A stretch of DNA of 39,802 nucleotides from Bryobacterales bacterium (GTDB lineage: Bacteria; Acidobacteriota; Terriglobia; Bryobacterales; Bryobacteraceae). The notes below the pieces were generated by a model. The model worked only from the letters and a program-made list of their open reading frames with translations. It ran no database searches and was not told the origin of the DNA. This document shows, piece after piece, positions 1 through 7,354 of this stretch. The position numbers and the translations under genes were made by a program. The stretch is taken from assembly GCA_026954325.1 (NCBI GenBank), contig JAIXKK010000099.1:1-39802 (forward strand). Direction: 5' to 3'. Within the stretch, counting starts at the first letter, position 1. Every line of letters starts with the position of its first letter.

Positions 1-137
1 TTGTAGAACTGCCGTGACTTGTCCACATCCCTCGAGAACAGGGCGATGTGCGCCACACCCGTGACCGGCGGGCGCTTCGCTTCCTGCGCGCGCCCCACGG
101 CGAGGGCGGCCAGCAGCATGATTCCGATCATCCGCAT
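1..137 (-). CDS. VOC-family (glyoxalase-like) protein, N-terminal part only
   Basis: The reverse strand opens with ATG at 137 and runs off the left edge after 45 codons. It begins with a signal-peptide-like stretch (MRMIGIMLLAALAVGRAQ) and continues with VTGVAHIALFSRDVDKSRQFY. The pattern 'H-I-A-L-x-x-x-D-x-x-x-S-x-x-F-Y' is the usual first beta-strand and helix of a vicinal-oxygen-chelate/glyoxalase domain, and the histidine is the usual metal ligand. A secreted VOC protein is common in Acidobacteriota. The substrate cannot be told from this fragment. It lies 16 bases downstream of the S10 peptidase stop on the same strand, so the two could be co-transcribed. Confidence 0.7.
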   Translation of the reverse strand, partial: MRMIGIMLLAALAVGRAQEAKRPPVTGVAHIALFSRDVDKSRQFY

Positions 138-153
138 AGGAGCATGGTATCCC

Positions 154-1659
154 TTACCGCCCGGGCATCGCCGAATCGAGAAAGCTCCCCACATCCCGGC
201 GCAGTTTTTCAAGCGACGGAGGATGGATGTACATCATGTGGCCGGCTTCGTAGTACGCTGTCTGGAAGTTTCCGCGAAGGCGAGCATCCACGCCCATGTG
301 GCTCAGCGTGTACTCGGCGGCGAAAAAAGGCGTGGCCAGGTCAAAATACCCGCAGCCGGCGAAGACCTTCATGTGCGGATTCTTCGCCACCGCCGCGCGC
401 ATCGCATCCGCGGTATCCGCAAAGCCCTCCGCCGCGCTCCCCCAGTCCCAGCCGGCAATCCCGCCTCCTAAAACGTAATAAGTAAAATCTGTTTTGAAGC
501 CCAATTCGCGCCGCACGTAGTCCGCAAACAGCGCCGTGTAGGGGGGCCGGATGGCGGCTATGCTTGGATCAAACTCCGGCTGCTCGGACACGTTGCGCCC
601 TTCAAAGGCGATCAGCCGGCTGTCGATGCGCCCCACTGTCGTCTTCCGGTCTCTCAGCAATTCATTGCAGAAGCGGAGAATCTCGATGCGCAGGTCCGCG
701 TTATCCACATACTGTTCGCTCAGCCCGGTATAGCGCGCCAGTTTCGCCACGACGGCCTGCCGTTCGCCGCCTTTCAGCCGGTCGCCTTTGGCGAGCGCTT
801 CCGCGTACGGTCCGATTGCCCACGCCCGTGCCTCTTCGAGCGTTTTTGTCAGGTCCCTCTGCAAGTCCGGAGCCAGCTTCTTGTGATACCAGGCCGTGGC
901 TGTGTAGGAGGGCAGGTAAAGCACAAATGGCAGATCATTACCGCGTGTGAAGCGGATGGTCTGGAAGTTGAGCACCGTCGAAATCAACACCACGCCGTTG
1001 AGCGCCACCCCGTGCTCCACAAGATAGCCGGAAAGCCCCGCAGCACGTGTAGTGCCGTAGCTTTCCCCGGCCAGGAACAGCGGCGAGCCCCAGCGCTCGT
1101 TGCGCGTCAGGTACAGGCGGATGAATTCGCCCACGGAACTGATGTCGCCCTGCACTCCGTTGAACTTCTGCGCCAGTTCCGGCTTCGTTGCCCGGCTATA
1201 GCCCGTGCCCACGGGGTCAATGAAGACAAGGTCTGTCTTGTCGAGCCAGGTCTGCTCATTGGGGATGAGTTCATACGGCGCCGGCGGCATCGCTCCGTCC
1301 GGCATCATCTTGACCCGCTTCGGCCCGAGTGCCCCCAGATGCAACCACACCGACGCCGCTCCCGGACCTCCGTTGAAGGCGAACGTCAGCGGACGCTTCG
1401 ATGCGGGCTCCGTGGTTTCCAGCGTGTAGGCGATGTAGAACATGCTCGCCTCGGTCTCCCCGGTTTCATTCTTGATGGGAAGAAAACCCGTGGATGCCGA
1501 GTAGCGCAACACCGTTCCATGCACGGTCATTTCATGCCGTGTCACCACGGGTTTGTCGTCCTGTGCCGGGGCCGATGGAACCGCCGGGCGCGGCGCGGCA
1601 GGTCTCTGCTGCCCCTGGCAAGCCGCCGTCAGCGCCAATAAAAACGCGAATTTCCGCAT
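154..1659 (-). CDS. Secreted serine carboxypeptidase-like peptidase (S10 family)
   Basis: A 501-residue exported peptidase of the alpha/beta-hydrolase fold. Residues 1-18 form a signal peptide (MRKFAFLLALTAACQG), possibly a lipoprotein signal because of Cys14. The family signature NGGPGAAS lies at about 96-103, and the nucleophile motif GESYG puts the serine at 200. The later FAGCGYFDLATPF and AGHMMYIHPPS segments supply the expected catalytic Asp and His. The family removes C-terminal residues from peptides, and bacterial members with this layout are usually called peptidase S10. An in-frame ATG lies further upstream at 1830, but that extension is arginine-rich and overlaps the DUF4010 gene by 91 bases, so I chose the ATG that gives a clean signal peptide. 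Substrate specificity is not visible. Confidence 0.9.
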   Translation of the reverse strand: MRKFAFLLALTAACQGQQRPAAPRPAVPSAPAQDDKPVVTRHEMTVHGTVLRYSASTGFLPIKNETGETEASMFYIAYTLETTEPASKRPLTFAFNGGPGAASVWLHLGALGPKRVKMMPDGAMPPAPYELIPNEQTWLDKTDLVFIDPVGTGYSRATKPELAQKFNGVQGDISSVGEFIRLYLTRNERWGSPLFLAGESYGTTRAAGLSGYLVEHGVALNGVVLISTVLNFQTIRFTRGNDLPFVLYLPSYTATAWYHKKLAPDLQRDLTKTLEEARAWAIGPYAEALAKGDRLKGGERQAVVAKLARYTGLSEQYVDNADLRIEILRFCNELLRDRKTTVGRIDSRLIAFEGRNVSEQPEFDPSIAAIRPPYTALFADYVRRELGFKTDFTYYVLGGGIAGWDWGSAAEGFADTADAMRAAVAKNPHMKVFAGCGYFDLATPFFAAEYTLSHMGVDARLRGNFQTAYYEAGHMMYIHPPSLEKLRRDVGSFLDSAMPGR

Positions 1660-1739
1660 TGGTAAATTATGGCGCGGCGCCGGCGCTTCGCGCTTGTCCG
1701 CCGTTACCGCCGCCGCTCGGACGCTCCAGCGAAGGCAGA

Positions 1740-2984
1740 CTATGGGAACGCACGCGTAACGAGCATTGTAAGAATACCGAAGCCCACGATTACGCAAGAA
1801 ACGACGGCCACCTTGCGGGTGATTGTCCATTCCCGGATTTCATGCTGCATGAGGGGAAGATTGGAAAGCGCGCTCGTCATCGAAGTCAGCACCGTCGCGA
1901 AGCCAGCCGTCTGCATATCTATCTTTTGGTGCATCGCCAGTGTCGCGGCGGCGCCGACGGTGCTGGCGCTCGAAACGAGTCCGCCGATAAGGCTTACCAA
2001 CAGGAAGCCGAAATGTCCGAAGTAGCGCTGCCCCAGGCTACCCGCGATTTCGATCACAATGAATATGAACCCGAATTGGAAGACCTTCCCAAGCGACAGG
2101 GGCGAGGAAAGTTGAACCGCCCCGTCATTTTCTTGCCGGTTCTTCCTCCCGCCCCAAATGTAAACCGCGGCGGCGAGAATCATGACGATCATGGGACCGG
2201 CGGCGCTCACCACCGCGGGAGGCGCGAAAATGGCCAGGATAAGAAGGTTCCGCACAAACATTGCAACAACTGTCAACAGATCGACGGTGACCGCCAGCGT
2301 AGCGATGTTTCCTGGCAGATTTTTGATGGATCCGGCCAATTCGGCGATCGCGGCGGTGCTGTTCACCAGGCCGCCGAGAATCGCCGAGTAGTTCAAGCCG
2401 CGTGAACCGTAACTCTTGAGCAGCACATAATTGACGAACCCCAAAGCCGCGATGACAACAATGATGAGCCACGCTTCACGAGGATTCAAAAGGCCCCAGG
2501 CATCCACCATGCGGTCAGGCAACACAGGATAGATCACGAACCCCAGCAGGCCGAGCATGACCGCGGACCGCACCTCCGTCACCAGTAGCCCGCCTGCAAA
2601 ATGTGTGAGAGCCGGTTTCAAAGATAACAGCAGGGTCATCAAAATGGCCGCCGCCACCGGAGTGTAGTGATGGCCCTGTCCAATGAGGACTCCGAGGACA
2701 AAGGTCAGAATGACGGCCGCGGAAGTGGTGGCCTCGACCGGTCTTCCTTCGTGCACGTTGTGAAGGGCAGTCAACAGAACGATCAACAAGACGCCCGCGA
2801 ACGTGATGTAGGCGATGGGCGGGGTGGCGAGAATGCTCAGGGTGCCCGCGATGGCAACGATGGTGAAGGTTCTCGTCCCGAGGTCCTTCTGAGACCATTC
2901 GCGCTCCAGTCCGACGAGCATGCCGATTCCTATGGCGATTGCGAGCTTGATGGAGATACCGGCGGGAGAGAACTGAGCATCCAC
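1740..2984 (-). CDS. MgtC/SapB-type membrane protein with DUF4010 domain
   Basis: A 414-residue polytopic membrane protein with roughly a dozen hydrophobic segments. The N-terminal 130 residues contain the MgtC/SapB pattern (IAIGIGMLVGLEREW followed by GTRTFTIVAIAG), and the remainder matches the DUF4010 arrangement, including the small-residue stretch GLVNSTAAIAELAG. MgtC proteins are linked to magnesium limitation and acid tolerance, but the function of the DUF4010 fusion is not settled. The start is GTG at 2984, and no better in-frame ATG lies nearby. It is divergent from the TldE gene with only 41 bases between starts, so the two promoters must overlap or sit within the coding ends. Confidence 0.85.
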   Translation of the reverse strand: MDAQFSPAGISIKLAIAIGIGMLVGLEREWSQKDLGTRTFTIVAIAGTLSILATPPIAYITFAGVLLIVLLTALHNVHEGRPVEATTSAAVILTFVLGVLIGQGHHYTPVAAAILMTLLLSLKPALTHFAGGLLVTEVRSAVMLGLLGFVIYPVLPDRMVDAWGLLNPREAWLIIVVIAALGFVNYVLLKSYGSRGLNYSAILGGLVNSTAAIAELAGSIKNLPGNIATLAVTVDLLTVVAMFVRNLLILAIFAPPAVVSAAGPMIVMILAAAVYIWGGRKNRQENDGAVQLSSPLSLGKVFQFGFIFIVIEIAGSLGQRYFGHFGFLLVSLIGGLVSSASTVGAAATLAMHQKIDMQTAGFATVLTSMTSALSNLPLMQHEIREWTITRKVAVVSCVIVGFGILTMLVTRAFP

Positions 2985-3025
2985 TGAATCCGAGGATACC
3001 AGCCCGCGGCAGGTAGAATCAGAAT

Positions 3026-4375
3026 GTGAGTTCTGAATTGCTGGATACCGCGCGGCAGGTGGTGAAATTCGCGCTCGACCGCGGCGCGGATGACGCCGAA
3101 TGCACGATATCGGAGGGCTCGGAGTTCTCCGCCACGGTGCGCATGCGGGAATTGGAAACCTTGAAGGAAGCGGGCTCCCGAGGGGCGGGTGTGCGCGTGC
3201 TGATCGGGAAGCGGGTAGGCTCCTCCTACACCTCTGACCTGACCCGCGAAGGGTTGGACCGCATGATCTCCTCCGCGCTTGACCTCGCCAGGCTCACCAG
3301 CGAAGATCCCTTCGCCGGGCTCCCTGACCCGGAAGACCTCGGCTCGCTCACGCTTGATCTTCAGCTCTACCGTGACGACGTCGCCCGAATCGATCCCGCG
3401 GAGCGCATCCGCCAGGCGAAAGAAGCTGAAGAAGCCGCCCTCTCCACTGACCCGCGCATCGTCAATTCCGAGGGTGCGTCCTTCGGCACCGGGCAGGGTT
3501 CGCGCTGCTTCGCCAACTCCCGCGGATTCTCCGGGTGGTATCGCGGCAGTTCCTGCTCCATCAGCATGGTGGCGGTTGCCAAAGATGGCGATTCCATGGA
3601 ACGCGACTACTGGTATTCGGCCGCGCGCAGCTACCACAAGCTCGAGCCGGCCGCCGCCATCGGCCGCAAGGCCGCCGGGCGCGCGCTGCGCCGCCTGCAC
3701 GCCCGCAAAGTACCGACGCAGAAAGCGCCCATTCTCTTTGAGCCGCAGGTGGCCCGTTCCCTGCTCGGCGACATCTTCGATGCGGTTGCCGGCGATTCCA
3801 TCTACCGCAAGGCTTCGTTTCTGGCGGGAAAACTCGGTGAGCGCGTAGCCTCGAAAAATGTCACGGTTGTCGATGACGCCACGCTTCCGGGGTTGTTCGG
3901 CTCCCAGCCCTTCGATGACGAAGGAGTGCCCTCCCGGCGCACCGTGGTGATTGAGGACGGCATCCTCAAGAGCTATCTTCTCAACACCTACACGGCGCGC
4001 AAACTGGCGATGAAAACCACGGGCAACGCCTCCCGCGGCATCACCGGCAACGCCCATGTCGGGCACGGCAACTTCTTCCTCCGCCCTGGCGCGGATACGC
4101 CCTCCGCCATTCTTGCGGGCATAAGAAACGGATTTTACGTTACCGAATTGATCGGCTCCGGCGTCAATATTGTAACCGGCGATTATTCCCAGGGCGCCGC
4201 CGGGGTGTGGATTGAGAACGGCGAATTGGCCTATCCTGTATCGGAAGTGACCATCGCGGGCAATCTCAAGGAAATGCTCTGTAACGTGCAGGCAATCGGC
4301 ACGGACCTCGAGTTTCGCGCGGCGGTCGCCTCGCCCACGATCCTGATTGGGGAGATGATGGTCAGTGGCCAGTAA
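3026..4375 (+). CDS. tldE: TldD/PmbA-family protein, TldE (PmbA) type
   Basis: A 449-residue cytoplasmic protein of the TldD/PmbA family. The N-terminal half (SSELLDTARQVVKFALDRGADDAEC) and the C-terminal 'GDYSQGAAGVWIENGELAYPVSEVTIAGN' region, here split by position at about 390-420, are family hallmarks. The HExxxH zinc motif of the TldD partner is absent, so this is the non-catalytic TldE/PmbA-like subunit. In known systems TldD and TldE form a heterodimer that degrades unfolded peptides and matures some peptide natural products. No TldD gene lies in this window, so its partner must be elsewhere. The start is GTG at 3026; the ATG two bases upstream is out of frame. The stop overlaps the next gene by 11 bases, indicating an operon. 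Confidence 0.88.
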   Translation: MSSELLDTARQVVKFALDRGADDAECTISEGSEFSATVRMRELETLKEAGSRGAGVRVLIGKRVGSSYTSDLTREGLDRMISSALDLARLTSEDPFAGLPDPEDLGSLTLDLQLYRDDVARIDPAERIRQAKEAEEAALSTDPRIVNSEGASFGTGQGSRCFANSRGFSGWYRGSSCSISMVAVAKDGDSMERDYWYSAARSYHKLEPAAAIGRKAAGRALRRLHARKVPTQKAPILFEPQVARSLLGDIFDAVAGDSIYRKASFLAGKLGERVASKNVTVVDDATLPGLFGSQPFDDEGVPSRRTVVIEDGILKSYLLNTYTARKLAMKTTGNASRGITGNAHVGHGNFFLRPGADTPSAILAGIRNGFYVTELIGSGVNIVTGDYSQGAAGVWIENGELAYPVSEVTIAGNLKEMLCNVQAIGTDLEFRAAVASPTILIGEMMVSGQ

Positions 4376-4832
4376 ACCAGAAGCGAAACCGCTTTTCAGC
4401 CTCCCGCTCGTCCTCATGGCGCTCATCGCGCTGCTCGCCGGAGGCGCCTTCTGGTATCTCCAGAGGCATCCCGGGGATTCGGCTCAAGGTCCCGTGCTGA
4501 CGCCGGAGGCCAAGGCTTATGTGCGCAACCTGCAACTGAACGGCGTGGAAATGAAGGCCGCCGAAAACGCCATCCACCAGCAGGTGGTCGAAATCACCGG
4601 CAAGATCACCAACAGCGGAGACCGCCATCTGAAGTCCGTGAAGATCACCTGTATTTTCTACGACCCCTACACCCAGGTGGTTCTCAAGGAACGGGTGGAG
4701 ATTGTGCGCGCGCGGCTGGGCGGGCTCGCGCCCGGCGAAACCAAGCCTTTCCGGCTCCCGTTCGACAATCTTCCGGAAAGCTGGAACCAGGCAATGCCCC
4801 AACTGGTGATTGCCGAGATCCTCTTTAGCTGA
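4365..4832 (+). CDS. Membrane-anchored FxLYD-domain protein
   Basis: A 155-residue protein with one N-terminal membrane helix (about 13-32, LVLMALIALLAGGAFWYL) and an extracytoplasmic beta-sandwich. The segment VVEITGKITNSGDRHLKSV, followed by ITCIFYDPYTQVV and a 'LAPGETKPFRLPFDNLP' strand, matches the FxLYD/DUF2393-like fold. Such domains are found in many bacterial surface and envelope proteins, and no enzymatic role is known. The start is GTG at 4365, inside the end of tldE (11-base overlap), and the stop is one base before the receiver-domain gene. The tight packing argues for translational coupling, but the sequence gives no direct clue to its partner. Confidence 0.7.
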   Translation: MASKPEAKPLFSLPLVLMALIALLAGGAFWYLQRHPGDSAQGPVLTPEAKAYVRNLQLNGVEMKAAENAIHQQVVEITGKITNSGDRHLKSVKITCIFYDPYTQVVLKERVEIVRARLGGLAPGETKPFRLPFDNLPESWNQAMPQLVIAEILFS

Positions 4833-4833
4833 C

Positions 4834-6444
4834 ATGTCCCGCCTGCTTCTCGTCGATGATGACCCGGATCAGTTGGAGGTACGCCGCCTTCTTCTCGAAC
4901 AAGCCGGACATCAGGTCTCCGCGGCCGCATCTGTCAACAATGCAATCAGCCTATTCCTCGCCCAGACGCCGGAGATCGTCGTCATGGACCTGCGCCTGCC
5001 TCACACCCGGGATGGTTTGGGGCTCATTCGCCGTCTCCGTTCGGAATCGCCGGCAACGCGCATCATGGTTCTCTCCGGCTGGTCCGCCGATCTCGCCAAC
5101 CTCCCCGAGGAGCAAATGGTCGATCAGGTGCTCACCAAGCCCGTGAGGTCGCAACAACTGGTGCAATTCATCGCTAAACTCGCTCTTTGTCTCATCGCAT
5201 TGCTGCCCCTTGGCGCGGCCACCGGAAATGAATTCCCTTTCCACCTCGATGCTCCCGCCGAAGTGGTCGCGGACCTGGATTTAAGCGCTCCGGACGCTGA
5301 TTGGGGCCGCCCCGGACGCGAAGGCGCGCTCGCCGCCATCACGGTCGATGGCGCCGGCACGCAGCATCTCATGGTCTACGGAGGAGGCCAGCGCCTCCAC
5401 TACCAGGTCTTCCTCGGCCCGCTGGAGCCCGGCGCGCACACTGTGAAGGTGGAGCGACACCCCGAGTACTCCGCGCGCGGGATTCACCTGGAAGTTCACA
5501 ATGTGACCTACCGCCAGTACAAGCCGACGGACTCCGACTACGCGGTGATCGCCAACGCTCCGGTTCTTTTCGCGCGCCGGAACACGATTGGCAAGTTTAC
5601 CGATGTCCCGATGATCCTGTATTGCGAACGCCTCGGCGACGCCTCCCTGCGCTACACCATGATCTTTTCGAACGAAGACGGCGGCACCTCCACACGCGCT
5701 CTCATGGCCCGCTGGGGCCGGACCACCGACATCGAATACATCTACGGGGTGTGGCCGGACAAGACAGGGAAGCCGCTCAAGGCGCAGTTGCAGACCAACA
5801 ACCACAAGGATGCCGAATTCCGCGGCAAGCGCGAGGGCTTCCATCCCCTGCTCGGCGTTGTGACGGATAACAACATGGTGGCCGACGATGCTGCTTCCCC
5901 CATCCGCTATCAACTCGCGCCGGTGCTCGTGGACCTCGCCAACGGCTCGCGCGAGAAGGTGATGGACGAGCATCCCATTACCTATCTCATCAGCGCCAGG
6001 GAACTGGAGCGCGAAGGGAAGGTGCGTACATTCGGCAAGGTGGAGGGCACGAAGATCAGCGCGCCGGAAAACTACCTGTTCGTGGAAATGCGCGTGTTGA
6101 ACAAGGACGCGCGCGCCGCCGTGCTGGTTCGCTTGCAGGAGGACAACTTCTTCCGCTCCTCGAATCTCGGCACTTACGACATGGGAATTGAGCGCAGCGG
6201 CTGGGTCCGCACTGCTATTGAACTGCCGCCGGCCACTCAACCGGCGCAGGTGGCCGAGATTGCCTTCCAGTGTCTGCCGGAAGCGAAAAGCGACGGCGCG
6301 GGTTCCTGCCGTGTGGACGCCGTCGGCAAGATGTTTTTCCTTAATTCAAAGCAGGTTCCCGACCCCAGCTTCTACCGCCCCCGCATGGACCGCGGACCGT
6401 GGGTCATCCCCGCCGGAGAAATGCGTCTCCTGCCGCTGCGATGA
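4834..6444 (+). CDS. Receiver (REC) domain fused in frame to a secreted-type protein of unknown function
   Basis: The 536-residue frame begins with a complete response-regulator receiver domain (about 1-118): acidic pair D8-D9, phospho-acceptor D52 in VVMDLRLP, S81 at the switch position and K102 before a proline. It then runs without a stop into a typical signal-peptide core (about 115-127, KLALCLIALLPLGAATG) and a 400-residue beta-rich domain, which I do not recognise. A cytoplasmic receiver joined to an export signal makes little sense as one polypeptide. In-frame GTG codons at 5143 and 5161 could start a separate secreted protein that shares the last helix of the receiver. The other explanation is loss of a stop codon. 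The frame's stop overlaps the next start (ATGA). Confident of the receiver; unsure of the real gene boundaries. Confidence 0.75.
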   Translation: MSRLLLVDDDPDQLEVRRLLLEQAGHQVSAAASVNNAISLFLAQTPEIVVMDLRLPHTRDGLGLIRRLRSESPATRIMVLSGWSADLANLPEEQMVDQVLTKPVRSQQLVQFIAKLALCLIALLPLGAATGNEFPFHLDAPAEVVADLDLSAPDADWGRPGREGALAAITVDGAGTQHLMVYGGGQRLHYQVFLGPLEPGAHTVKVERHPEYSARGIHLEVHNVTYRQYKPTDSDYAVIANAPVLFARRNTIGKFTDVPMILYCERLGDASLRYTMIFSNEDGGTSTRALMARWGRTTDIEYIYGVWPDKTGKPLKAQLQTNNHKDAEFRGKREGFHPLLGVVTDNNMVADDAASPIRYQLAPVLVDLANGSREKVMDEHPITYLISARELEREGKVRTFGKVEGTKISAPENYLFVEMRVLNKDARAAVLVRLQEDNFFRSSNLGTYDMGIERSGWVRTAIELPPATQPAQVAEIAFQCLPEAKSDGAGSCRVDAVGKMFFLNSKQVPDPSFYRPRMDRGPWVIPAGEMRLLPLR

Positions 6445-6677
6445 GCCAGGACCTCATCCTCAAGATCAAAGTCATCCCCAGAAGCAGCCGTACGGAGATG
6501 GCGGGCGAAATGGCGGACGGCGCCTTAAAGGTGCGCGTGGCTGCTCCGCCGGAGAAAGGCAAGGCCAACGCCGAACTGTGCGCGTTCCTGGCAAAGCATT
6601 ACGGGGTCCCGCGCGACAGTGTCTCGATCATGAGCGGAGAAACCTCGCCTCTCAAGCGCGTCCGCATCAGACGCTGA
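6441..6677 (+). CDS. DUF167/YggU-family small protein
   Basis: A 78-residue protein with the family pattern LKIKVIPRSSRTEMAG, then LKVRVAAPPEKGKANAEL near residues 31-48 and a closing SIMSGETSPLKRVRI strand. YggU/DUF167 proteins are small, conserved, single-domain proteins of unknown biochemical role. ATG at 6441 overlaps the previous stop as ATGA, so translation is probably coupled to the receiver-fusion gene. It is the last gene of the plus-strand operon, and its stop lies two bases from the end of the converging M56 remnant. Confidence 0.9.
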   Translation: MSQDLILKIKVIPRSSRTEMAGEMADGALKVRVAAPPEKGKANAELCAFLAKHYGVPRDSVSIMSGETSPLKRVRIRR

Positions 6678-6679
6678 CG

Positions 6680-6906
6680 CTATTTCCGCAACACTCCCTT
6701 GTCGAAATGAAGAAACGTGACGCCGCCTTCCACCGCGTGCCGGCAGAGCCATTCCTCGTATCCCTCCACCGGATGCGATTCGATCTCGTCGGGCGGTCCC
6801 AGGCGACTGTACACTCTTCCGCGATCTGTCATCCAGCCCGCGCCGCCGCCACTAACACACCCTGCCACAGCGAGTGCAACAACGCCATTCCGATTGCGTA
6901 CGTCAT
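6680..6906 (-). pseudogene. Remnant of an M56 (BlaR1-like) metallopeptidase with a GWxTD tail
   Basis: ATG at 6906 overlaps the blaI stop as ATGA, the usual coupling of a BlaI repressor to its M56 membrane sensor. The first 25 codons (MTYAIGMALLHSLWQGVLVA and a few more) match the opening membrane helix of M56 peptidases, where 'LLHSLWQG' is characteristic, and then a TGA follows. In the next frame the DNA continues directly into GWMTDRGRVYSRLGPPDEIE and ends HFDKGVLRK before a stop at 6680. This is the start of a GWxTD domain, which in Acidobacteriota can be found behind M56 domains. The several hundred codons normally between them, including the HExxH zinc site, are missing. I read this as one large internal deletion with a frame change. 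A short genuine protein is possible but less likely. Confidence 0.65.
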
Positions 6907-7274
6907 GACTTCTTCTCCTGCTCGTCGATCCAACGCCGCATCGTGGCCAGATCATCCGCGGACGCCGTCCCGCCCGAGATCGCCTGTTGCAGCAGTTCCA
7001 GCGTCGATCCCCCGAAGGCCCGCTGCACCAGGTCCTTCACCAGGCGCTTCTGCATCTGCCCGCGCGGGTGCAGGGCGCGGTAAACATGCGCGCGGCTCTG
7101 TTCGTCCCGTTTCACCAGCTTCTTTTCCGTCATGATCTGCATCAGCTTCAGGACGGTGGTGTAGCCGGTGGGGCGCGAGTGATTCAACTCACCGGCCACC
7201 TGGCGCACGGTACAGGGGCCGCGGCTCCAGAGCACGTTGAGAATCGCCAGTTCGGCATCGGTCGGGCGAGTCAT
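6903..7274 (-). CDS. BlaI/MecI/CopY-family transcriptional repressor
   Basis: A 123-residue winged-helix repressor. The opening MTRPTDAELAILNVLWSRGP, the VRQVAGELN turn and the RPTGYTTVLKLMQIMTEKKL recognition and wing region are standard for the BlaI (penicillinase repressor) family. The C-terminal helices provide the dimer interface. In classical systems an M56 membrane peptidase senses a ligand and causes cleavage of the repressor. Here the partner gene is reduced to a stub. An upstream in-frame ATG at 7355 would place the coding start across the whole control region, so ATG at 7274 is preferred. The promoter at 7283-7310 carries a palindrome in its spacer, so the gene probably represses itself. 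Confidence 0.9.
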   Translation of the reverse strand: MTRPTDAELAILNVLWSRGPCTVRQVAGELNHSRPTGYTTVLKLMQIMTEKKLVKRDEQSRAHVYRALHPRGQMQKRLVKDLVQRAFGGSTLELLQQAISGGTASADDLATMRRWIDEQEKKS

Positions 7275-7282
7275 GCCACCAC

Positions 7283-7310
7283 AATATACGAAAGCGTTCG
7301 TAAGTGTCAA
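7283..7310 (-). promoter_or_regulatory. blaI promoter with a BlaI-type operator in its spacer
   Basis: On the minus strand TTGACA (7310-7305) and TATATT (7288-7283) are separated by 16 bases, close to the sigma-70 consensus. The spacer is almost filled by an interrupted palindrome, TACGAA-4-TTCGTA (7287-7302). The -10 box ends only eight bases before the ATG at 7274, leaving almost no leader and no room for a Shine-Dalgarno. Autorepression by BlaI is inferred from the layout. Confidence 0.65.
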
Positions 7311-7346
7311 CGAAAATTTTCGTACTCCGTCCCGGTTTCGTACAAT
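7310..7346 (+). promoter_or_regulatory. Aldo/keto reductase promoter overlapped by a perfect palindrome
   Basis: A perfect 14-base palindrome, ACGAAAATTTTCGT, occupies 7310-7323. Its right end supplies a weak -35 (TTTCGT, 7318-7323), followed by a 17-base spacer and a TACAAT -10 box (7341-7346). A further TTCGTAC half-site lies at 7337-7343 on the -10. The ATG of the reductase is at 7355, again nearly leaderless. The shared ACGAA/TTCGT arms with the blaI operator suggest that BlaI controls both directions. Confidence 0.55.
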
Positions 7347-7354
7347 ATATAGCA

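Noticed and set aside
883..1641. A long plus-strand frame opposite the S10 peptidase.
   Set aside because: It lies wholly antisense to a clear secreted peptidase with catalytic motifs, and its product is arginine- and histidine-rich with no recognisable domain.
154..1830. Extended start for the S10 peptidase at 1830.
   Set aside because: It would add 57 arginine-rich residues before the signal peptide and overlap the DUF4010 gene by 91 bases.
2930..4426. A 498-residue minus-strand frame opposite the TldE gene.
   Set aside because: GC-rich DNA keeps antisense frames open. The plus-strand protein matches a known family, and the antisense product is glycine- and arginine-rich without motifs.
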